Part shown: positions 24,645 through 31,744 of the stretch, in pieces
Layout: each line of letters begins with the position of its first letter
Numbering within the stretch: position 1 is the stretch's first letter
Source of the DNA: GH45 sp046704385
GTDB lineage: Bacteria > Bacteroidota > Bacteroidia > Bacteroidales > SZUA-534
DNA length: 37,322 nucleotides
Assembly: GCA_046704385.1 (NCBI GenBank)
Contig: JBJKSB010000067.1
Coordinates: 1 to 37,322, forward strand
Reading direction: 5' to 3'
Translations under genes and position numbers: made by a program
Notes under the pieces: generated by a model
Databases searched by the model: none
The model's input: only the letters and a program-made list of their open reading frames with translations
Told to the model about the DNA's origin: nothing

Positions 24645-25103
24645 CTACCACATATATATGTCTAGCATCATACCCTCAATTCGCTTATTATATAAAGGTG
24701 CGGCTTCAGCTCCATTATAATAATTTTGAGAATCACCATAACCTTCTTGATGTACCATATACTTTGTAGTGTAACCAGGGGTTGCTGATCTAATTTTTAA
24801 TGCAACAATAGTATTACTCAACCCCGTAGTTCCCGCAACACCATTCCAGGTTTGTTCCCATAACCATCCGCTTTCATATGTCTTAGCCTGGTACCTTATA
24901 TCAGGTATTATCATTGGATCAATTTCATCATGCGATAATACAAATGCCTCCATTCTTCTTTTTTGACCTCTGGTCCCTACAAACTTCCAATATCCTACAG
25001 GTTCACAATCTGGCCCAGTCCAACCTTCTCCTGCAAGATGAGCTTTTATTTTGAGATAATAATGATCCCATGGTAAAGGATTTAATAAGCTTATTTGGAT
25101 GAG
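24645..25103 (-). pseudogene. 5'-truncated ORF with three ChW-type repeats
   Basis: The frame is open from just after a TAG (25106-25104) to the stop at 24645, 152 residues. The first ATG is at 24953, but the 50 residues before it clearly belong to the same fold. Three units follow the Clostridial hydrophobic W (ChW) pattern of H-x-x-x-x-GW, G-x-x-x-GT-x-G and R-x-EA: YLKIKAHLAGEGW...FVGTRGQKRRMEAFVL; IRYQAKTYESGWLW...VAGTTGLSNTIVALKI; and YMVHQEGYGD...NKRIEGMMLDIYMW. No start codon lies before the first unit and no signal peptide is visible, so the N-terminal part seems lost, unless a frameshift connects it to short reading frames upstream. A strong promoter stands 120 bases upstream. Confidence 0.6.
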
Positions 25104-25222
25104 CTACAAATTTCTCAATTAAAATTAAACCCCAAATCTATAATCAAATTAATTTCATAGGCAATCCATTAAATTCTTAGAATAATTTTGGTTGTTAAGA
25201 ATAATTCGGCGTTTGAACTATT

Positions 25223-25252
25223 CAAATGTAGAAAAAAAAAAATAAATTGCAA
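25223..25252 (-). promoter_or_regulatory. Promoter for the ChW ORF / DUF4249 / TonB-receptor unit
   Basis: On the minus strand: TTG at 25252-25250, a 19-base spacer, and TACATTTG at 25230-25223, an exact TAnnTTTG at the ideal spacing. Apart from this, 25107-25362 holds no gene that I can support. Confidence 0.65.
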
Positions 25253-25362
25253 TGTTACACCATTTATTTGTTTAACTATCTTATTTTATGATACTTAAAG
25301 ACATATCTCTGTACTTTGTAAATATATCTTAATCCTGGTATAGATACTCGATAACGTTGTAC

Positions 25363-25650
25363 TTAATCTAATGGTCTGTGTTTTTGAGCTTCAGGTTTTT
25401 TCCAGGTAAAATGCTCCCTGCCAGGAACCGGATCCCAGCCAAAACCACCCCACTGATGGCATGAAAAAATCCGGCGCAACGCCAGGTACAATCCTTTAAT
25501 CGGGCCATGAAGCTTCAATGCATCCACAGCATAATGTGAACATGTCGGGGTATAACGGCAGGCATTGGGCAACCAGGGCGAGATTATCCACTGGTAAATT
25601 TTAACCGGAACAATTAATAACCAGGAAAATATTTTAGATACATAATTCAT
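25363..25650 (-). CDS. yidD: Membrane protein insertion efficiency factor YidD
   Basis: A 95-residue protein with an N-terminal amphipathic/hydrophobic helix and the YidD core: ISPWLPNACRYTPTCSHYAVDA (Cys31 and Cys37), HGPIKGLYLALRRIFSCHQWGG and DPVPG. The family helps YidC insert membrane proteins. In many bacteria yidD lies beside rnpA and yidC; here it is isolated and divergent from the sensor kinase. Length is normal. Confidence 0.94.
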   Translation of the reverse strand: MNYVSKIFSWLLIVPVKIYQWIISPWLPNACRYTPTCSHYAVDALKLHGPIKGLYLALRRIFSCHQWGGFGWDPVPGREHFTWKKPEAQKHRPLD

Positions 25651-25654
25651 AATG

Positions 25655-25662
25655 CAAATTTA
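25655..25662 (-). promoter_or_regulatory. -7 box directly in front of yidD
   Basis: Bases 25662 to 25655 on the minus strand read TAAATTTG, an exact TAnnTTTG only four bases before the ATG at 25650. If used, the transcript would be almost leaderless. No -33 element is evident. Confidence 0.3.
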
Positions 25663-25784
25663 CTATAGATAAAAGGATTATCTTAAAATTGGTTTTATAA
25701 AATGAGTTTGTTCCCTTTATTTGCCTAATTTTAGTAACCATTTCAAAAAAAAATAGTAAAAACATAAATAATCGTAAAAATACG

Positions 25785-28700
25785 TTGGGCATTTCAAGAA
25801 CCATACTAAGCCTGGGATTTACACTTTTAGTTTTATCAATTAAGGCTGCTGATACCGATATAAATGTTGCTTTCGAAAACCATATTTCAAAACTCAACGA
25901 AGAATCAGTATTATCAGTATACCGTGACAGCAAGGGATTTTTATGGGTAGGAACCTATTCAGGGTTGTACCGTTCCGATGGAACTGATGTCCGGTTTTAC
26001 ACAAGCAATCCAAACAATATTCATTCGTTAAGTTCGCCAAGCGTATATTCCATCTATGAAGATCGTGACAGTAACTTATGGATTGGTAATCAAAGAGGCC
26101 TGGATCGATACGATTATAACAAGGATTATTTTGTTCACTATATTCCGTCTGACCCATCAAATAATTGGGAATATATCGAAATTCGGGATATCGGGGAGGA
26201 CAATTCGGGCAATTTATGGCTTGCCACATACAATCATTTCGGGTTGATAAAATATAATCCTGTTACACGTTTAAGAACAACATTTTGGTTACCCGATTAC
26301 GATGAACAAAGGATTAATACCCTGGAAGTTGATGATAGTATTTTATGGATCGGAGCCGAATTTAAAGGTTTGTACAAGCTAAATCTTAAAACTGACAGCA
26401 TAACCAATATTGTCGATAATGCTGATAATAATCCCCTTACGATTAATGACATAAAAATAATTGATCATGAACTATGGATTGGGACATGGAATAATGGCCT
26501 GGTAAATTATAAACCCGGCGAAAACAAAATAACATGGCTTCATAAAAATCAACCCTGCTCAAAAGATTTTACAGGACTTAATATCAGGCAAATTGCCGTT
26601 GACAGGGATAAAAATCTTTGGCTGGCTGTATATGGTGACGGGGTTAATTTTTTTAGTCCAAAAACAAATCAGGTTAGAGTATTAAAAAGTAAATCAAATA
26701 CAGGATCCTCATCCAACCGTTTCCTGTCGTGGTGTATTTTCGCTGATAATCAGGATATTCTTTGGATCGGATCCATGGAAACCGGACTTAGAAAAGTCTT
26801 TATTAATGATGCCAGGCATGATTTATTGCAATACCGCCTATATGGTAAAAAACAAGCAATAGAGGATATTACAGGTTCGCTCCTCGATATTCAGAACAAT
26901 ATTTGGATTGTTACCCATAAACAAGGTTTAATAAAATATAATACCACTACCAAAAATGGAGAAAAGATTATATTTGATCCTTCATATCCCAATACCGGCG
27001 TAATCTGCATCACACTTGACCATATGAACCGGGTGTGGATATCAACCAATAATGGAGTTTATATTATTGATGCAATTACGCAGAAGTTGTTGTCACATTT
27101 AACCACCAAAAATTCATTCTTAGGACAGATGGTCACCCCTCCACTACTATTGTATTGTGATAATGACGGAGATATCTGGTTGGCTGCCTGGCAGGCAGGA
27201 CTTGTACATATTCCTTATAAACAACAATTATCAACCTCTCCTGTAAATTTTAAACCTGAATTTTATTATAATGATCCATCTAATCCAAATTCAATTACCA
27301 ATAACAATATAATCAGGGTTTACCAGGCTCACGATGGATCAGTTTATGTAAGTGGATCGTATTTTATCCAGACTTTTGATAAAAAAACCAAACAATTTAA
27401 TCTGCTTGAATGGTTCGATGGTGCAAATATGGTTGACGATGATAATGGGAATTTATGGATTGCCAGTAATAGCCAGGGTGTATCGGTTTATAACCCACAG
27501 CAAAAAAAGGTTAAAATACTGGGTTATGACGATCCGGGAAAAACTTATGGAATAAATGCCTTTTGCGACAATGATCGGATTTGGATTTTACGTAAAAAAG
27601 AGTTCATCAAAATAAACAATAATTTTGATGAGGTATCGCATTACAAATATGATGTGGGTTTAAAAAAATTAAATAACAATACAAATGCCCTGTTATTAGC
27701 AAAAAATAAATTCTTTGTTGGCGGAAAAGAAGGTTGTTATACCATACAACTCATTGATTCTGAGCCAACTATATCCCCTACGGTAAGACCATCAAGGGTT
27801 CTTATCTACAATAAAGAGATTGGTGTTGAAGACACAATTGGAGAAAGAGTTCTGCTTCCCAAAACAATTGACAGAATTAATCAAATTACCATACCCTCTG
27901 GAATTAAATCATTTGCAATTGAGCTCTCCTCCATCGATTTTGTTGACCCGGATGAAGCTGTATTTGTATATAAACTGGATGGCTTTGATACCACATGGAA
28001 TTACCTTGAATACCCTCACAGGCTGGCTGTATTTAACAACTTAAAAGGAGGTTATTATGTAATGCACATGGCGATTTACGATCCTTTCACAAACTGGAAA
28101 GAACATACCCGGACATTAAAGATAGAAGTAGTAACCCCATTTTATGCAACTACATGGTTCATTGCGCTTTCTGTTTTATTGTTGATCATAATTATTGTTA
28201 TCGTTTTTACCCTAAGGCAATACCGGTTAAACAAGCTGAATCTCAAACTTGAAAATCTTGTAAACCAACGTACTGAAGAATTACTTAAAAGCAATAAAGA
28301 CCTGCAAAATCAGACTATGAAGCTCAATAAAATGAATGTTGATCTTATTGAAAAACAGAATTTCATTAATGAACAGCATGAAGAAATTATTAAGCAACGG
28401 AATAAACTTCAAAAAAATAATGATCAATTAACCGATTTGAATGCGACAAAAGATAAGTTTTTCTCTATAATCGCACATGATTTAAAAAATCCGCTGGGTA
28501 GTATTATGGGCTCGCTTGAAATTCTTTCCGAAGGCTTTAGTGTATTTGAAAAAGAACAAATAATGGAGATGATTAAAGAAGCTTCAGGCTCCAGCCATAT
28601 CGTTTATAAACTGGTTGAGAATTTACTTTACTGGGCGCAGTCAGTAACCGGAAAAATGGAATTCAAAAAAGTGGATATAAATGTCGCTAATCTGATTAAT

Positions 28701-29126
28701 TCAAACCATAAAATAGCCGGTTATACCAGTCGCCCAAAAAATATTACCCTAAATGTCGATAAAATTGATGATTCTTTAGTAATAAAAGCTGACGAAGATA
28801 TGTTGCATTTTATTTTTCGTAACCTGTTATCAAATGCTATCAAATTTACTCCGGTTGATGGAAAGATACAATTGAAAACTACAAAATACAGCAATGGGGT
28901 TCTTTTTGAAATTACAGATAATGGAGTAGGCCTGACCAAGGAAAAAATTGCCGACCTTTTCCAGATTGCAAAACAAGTATCAACTTATGGAACAAATAAC
29001 GAAAAAGGAACAGGCCTTGGACTGATTCTATGTAAAGATTTTGTCGAAAAACACGGAGGTACCATTTGGGTTGAAAGTGAACCCGGCAAGGGTAGCTCGT
29101 TCTTTTTTAGTATTCCCATTAGCTAG
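25785..29126 (+). CDS. Beta-propeller sensor histidine kinase (HTCS-like, no receiver or AraC domain)
   Basis: 1113 residues. A signal segment (GFTLLVLSIKA) leads to a periplasmic double propeller of Reg_prop repeats (about 35-710; LWVGTYSGL, LWIGNQRGLDRYD, LWIASNSQG), then a Y_Y_Y domain (~715-785, FVYKLDGFDTTWNYLE), one membrane helix (~787-812), a coiled coil (~815-885), the HisKA domain with phosphoacceptor His898 in SIIAHDLKNP, and HATPase_c (NLLSNAIKFTP, DNGVGL, GTGLGLILCK). It ends there, lacking the receiver and AraC-type domains of classical hybrid two-component systems. The start is TTG at 25785; no ATG exists upstream in frame. No response regulator is nearby, so the target is unknown. 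Confidence 0.92.
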   Translation: MGISRTILSLGFTLLVLSIKAADTDINVAFENHISKLNEESVLSVYRDSKGFLWVGTYSGLYRSDGTDVRFYTSNPNNIHSLSSPSVYSIYEDRDSNLWIGNQRGLDRYDYNKDYFVHYIPSDPSNNWEYIEIRDIGEDNSGNLWLATYNHFGLIKYNPVTRLRTTFWLPDYDEQRINTLEVDDSILWIGAEFKGLYKLNLKTDSITNIVDNADNNPLTINDIKIIDHELWIGTWNNGLVNYKPGENKITWLHKNQPCSKDFTGLNIRQIAVDRDKNLWLAVYGDGVNFFSPKTNQVRVLKSKSNTGSSSNRFLSWCIFADNQDILWIGSMETGLRKVFINDARHDLLQYRLYGKKQAIEDITGSLLDIQNNIWIVTHKQGLIKYNTTTKNGEKIIFDPSYPNTGVICITLDHMNRVWISTNNGVYIIDAITQKLLSHLTTKNSFLGQMVTPPLLLYCDNDGDIWLAAWQAGLVHIPYKQQLSTSPVNFKPEFYYNDPSNPNSITNNNIIRVYQAHDGSVYVSGSYFIQTFDKKTKQFNLLEWFDGANMVDDDNGNLWIASNSQGVSVYNPQQKKVKILGYDDPGKTYGINAFCDNDRIWILRKKEFIKINNNFDEVSHYKYDVGLKKLNNNTNALLLAKNKFFVGGKEGCYTIQLIDSEPTISPTVRPSRVLIYNKEIGVEDTIGERVLLPKTIDRINQITIPSGIKSFAIELSSIDFVDPDEAVFVYKLDGFDTTWNYLEYPHRLAVFNNLKGGYYVMHMAIYDPFTNWKEHTRTLKIEVVTPFYATTWFIALSVLLLIIIIVIVFTLRQYRLNKLNLKLENLVNQRTEELLKSNKDLQNQTMKLNKMNVDLIEKQNFINEQHEEIIKQRNKLQKNNDQLTDLNATKDKFFSIIAHDLKNPLGSIMGSLEILSEGFSVFEKEQIMEMIKEASGSSHIVYKLVENLLYWAQSVTGKMEFKKVDINVANLINSNHKIAGYTSRPKNITLNVDKIDDSLVIKADEDMLHFIFRNLLSNAIKFTPVDGKIQLKTTKYSNGVLFEITDNGVGLTKEKIADLFQIAKQVSTYGTNNEKGTGLGLILCKDFVEKHGGTIWVESEPGKGSSFFFSIPIS

Positions 29127-29184
29127 TTAACCCATTGAAAATTATCAAATAATTACTTTTTACAAATTCCACCCATCAAAGCTT

Positions 29185-29820
29185 ATGAATAATTTTATTA
29201 ACACTTATAATCCACTGGAAGAAAAACTAAACGTTTGGAGTCACCTTTTCGGTGTGGTTTTGGGTTTAACGGGACTGTTTATGCTCATTATGAAAGGTAT
29301 TACGAATGGAGCATTACATACAGTCAGCTATTCAATTTATGGTGCCAGCATGGTTATATTATTCACAGCCTCAACTTTGTATCATGCATCACAAAAACCT
29401 GAATTAAGAAGAAAGCTAAAAATTTTTGATCACGTAGCCATTTATTTTTTGATTGCCGGAACTTATACACCTTACTGCCTTTTAGTATTAAAAGGTACAT
29501 GGGGATGGTCCATTTTTGGCATCGTTTGGGGAATTGGAATTGCCGGAATGATCCTGAAACTTTTCTATACAGGTCGTTTTTCTCTGGCTTCAACTATTAG
29601 TTATATTTTAATGGGATGGACAGTAATTATAGCCATAAAACCATTAATACAGAGCCATAGTAGTACAGGCCTTTTTTGGCTGGGGCTAGGAGGATTTTTT
29701 TATACAACCGGAGCAGTTTTTTATTCCATTAAAAAACTACCTTTTAACCATGCCATTTTTCATTTTTTTGTGCTGGCAGGAGCTATTAGTCATTTTATAG
29801 ATGTGTACTTTTATATTTAG
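29185..29820 (+). CDS. Hemolysin III / PAQR family membrane protein
   Basis: A 211-residue protein with seven hydrophobic helices. PAQR/hemolysin III landmarks are present: EEKLNVWSHLFG near the N-terminus (His20), the STLYHAS motif (His67), FDHVAIYFLIAGTYTP (Asp82, His83) and the final HAIFHFFVLAGAISHF (His189, His193, His203). These residues would form a zinc site, as in adiponectin-receptor hydrolases. The family's activity in bacteria is not well defined despite the hemolysin name. It follows the sensor kinase after 58 bases on the same strand. Confidence 0.93.
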   Translation: MNNFINTYNPLEEKLNVWSHLFGVVLGLTGLFMLIMKGITNGALHTVSYSIYGASMVILFTASTLYHASQKPELRRKLKIFDHVAIYFLIAGTYTPYCLLVLKGTWGWSIFGIVWGIGIAGMILKLFYTGRFSLASTISYILMGWTVIIAIKPLIQSHSSTGLFWLGLGGFFYTTGAVFYSIKKLPFNHAIFHFFVLAGAISHFIDVYFYI

Positions 29821-29924
29821 TCTAATCCCAACTGGTCTGATAGATGCATTCCATCATTCCAATTTTCCAATCTTATTCTTCAATTAATATGACATCAATA
29901 CTTTAACCGGTTTCTAATATCGAG

Positions 29925-31616
29925 TTACGATAACCTGATATGATCTTCAGGATGCTCCTCCTTAAACGATACCCAGTATTCTTTTACGGTTTGCTTCATG
30001 TCTTTATGCAGCATTAGTATACCAAAAAGGTTGGGCAATGCCATAAAAACAATAGTTATTCCCGCAATAGTCCAAATCAGGGTAGTATCAACGAATGAGG
30101 CAACGAAGAATGCAGCCACATAAAAAATCCTGTAATAAAGCACCATTTTAGATCCAACCAGATAGGTAATAGCCCTGTCGCCATAATATGACCATGATAT
30201 AACCGTTGAAAATGCAAATAATAATAAACCAATGGATACAATATATTTTCCCCAGTCACCAAAAATACTACGTGTAAAAGCCACGGTAGTCAATGGCGCA
30301 CTATGCAGCAACGATTTTCCGGTCATTTCAATTTTTGCACCACTGGCATCCGACAGATCAGGTACTCCTTCTGTCACCTTAATTTTACCCGTAAAAGGTT
30401 TACCATCTGCATTAACCTTAATATCCTCAGCAAACGAACGAGCAGCAATAATAGTGTTATCAGAGATAATTTCCCCATTTTCAACATCAAGATCCCCATT
30501 ATAAAATTGCATCTCTCCTTTATGGGCAAAATATTTATTTAACTGCTTAATCTCATCTTTGTTGGTTTCATCAAAATGACTGTTTAACACCATTATGTCG
30601 GCACTCTGAAATGTATTTTCATGTTTCTCTTTCCATACTCCTGACGATAATAATACCAGGCCGGTAATAAAACAGATAATAATAGTATCAATAAAAGGCT
30701 CCAAAATAGCAACCATACCTTCCGAAACCGGTTCGTGAGCTTTTGCTGCAGCGTGTGCAATAGGCGCTGATCCCTGGCCGGCCTCATTTGAATAAAGGCC
30801 CCGGTTTACTCCCCTGTTAAAAGCGAAAGCTATACTGGCACCCAAAAAACCACCGGTAGCCGCAGTTCCGGTAAACACATCGGCAAAAATGGAAACTATG
30901 CTGGGAATAATATTCTGATAGTTAGTAATTATAACTGCAAATGCACCAAACAAGTAAATAAAAGCCATAGTAGGTACAAGCTTTTCCGTAACTTTAGCAA
31001 TTCGCTTTATTCCCCCAATGATAACAAATGCCAGCAATACAGCCAGAATACCCCCGGTTAACATATTTGGAACATGAAAAGTAGCATAAATGGCATTTGA
31101 AATACTGTTAATCTGGGGAAGATTACCTGTACCAAACGAACAAACCACAGTAGCAATGGCAAAAATAGCCGCCAGCCATTTCATGTTAAGTTTATTTTTC
31201 ATATAATACATGGGTCCCCCAGCCACAGAACCGTCTTCAGTAATTTCCCTGTATTTGTGTGATAAGGTAACCTCAACAAATTTCGTAGTCATACCCAACA
31301 TAGCTGTAACCAGCATCCAGAATAATGCAGCCGGTCCTCCAAGGTGAATGGCCAAGGCAACCCCTGCAATATTTCCGGTACCAACCGTACCACTTAACGC
31401 AGTGGCTAATGCCTGAAAATGTGATGCATCCCCAACGTCCCCTTTTTTATCGTATTTCCCTGTTACAATCCTGATTGCATGCCGGAAATATCGTATTTGA
31501 GGGAACTTTAGGTAAAAGGTAAAGAACAATCCGGTTCCTATCAATATATATACAAACCATTGCGACCCACCAATAAAACCATCAATGTATAAAAGAAATT
31601 CGTTAAGTTTTTGCAT
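29925..31616 (-). CDS. Alanine/glycine:cation symporter (AGCS family) with an extra soluble insert
   Basis: 563 residues. The AGCS signatures are clear: FPQIRYFRHA, ALATALSGTVGTGNIAGVALAIHLGGPAALFWM (69-101), EVTLSHKYRE, GSVAGGPMYYM (129-139), NRGVNRGLYSNEAGQGSAPIAHAAA (267-291) and FAFSTVISWSYYGDRA. It imports alanine or glycine with sodium or protons. Residues ~330-440 form a hydrophilic insert (QSADIMVLNSHFDE, DGKPFTGKIKVTEGVPDL) between two membrane helices, which makes the protein about 100 residues longer than typical AGCS members. It may be an external loop domain; its role is unknown. Confidence 0.92.
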   Translation of the reverse strand: MQKLNEFLLYIDGFIGGSQWFVYILIGTGLFFTFYLKFPQIRYFRHAIRIVTGKYDKKGDVGDASHFQALATALSGTVGTGNIAGVALAIHLGGPAALFWMLVTAMLGMTTKFVEVTLSHKYREITEDGSVAGGPMYYMKNKLNMKWLAAIFAIATVVCSFGTGNLPQINSISNAIYATFHVPNMLTGGILAVLLAFVIIGGIKRIAKVTEKLVPTMAFIYLFGAFAVIITNYQNIIPSIVSIFADVFTGTAATGGFLGASIAFAFNRGVNRGLYSNEAGQGSAPIAHAAAKAHEPVSEGMVAILEPFIDTIIICFITGLVLLSSGVWKEKHENTFQSADIMVLNSHFDETNKDEIKQLNKYFAHKGEMQFYNGDLDVENGEIISDNTIIAARSFAEDIKVNADGKPFTGKIKVTEGVPDLSDASGAKIEMTGKSLLHSAPLTTVAFTRSIFGDWGKYIVSIGLLLFAFSTVISWSYYGDRAITYLVGSKMVLYYRIFYVAAFFVASFVDTTLIWTIAGITIVFMALPNLFGILMLHKDMKQTVKEYWVSFKEEHPEDHIRLS

Positions 31617-31689
31617 CAGTAATATTTTTTAATAGATTACAATTCCAATATAAAAACTATTTGTTAAAAAACCAGATGTTATAAATTAT

Positions 31690-31719
31690 AAAAAAAGCCC
31701 CGGAAATTCCCAGGGCTTT
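31690..31719 (-). terminator. Rho-independent terminator of ppdK
   Basis: AAAGCCC (31694-31700) pairs with GGGCTTT (31713-31719), extended by GG/CC after one mismatch. On the minus strand the stem runs into seven T residues. It lies 26 bases after the ppdK stop and separates it from the AGCS gene. Confidence 0.85.
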
Positions 31720-31744
31720 CATTATATCAAAATTATCTTATTTT

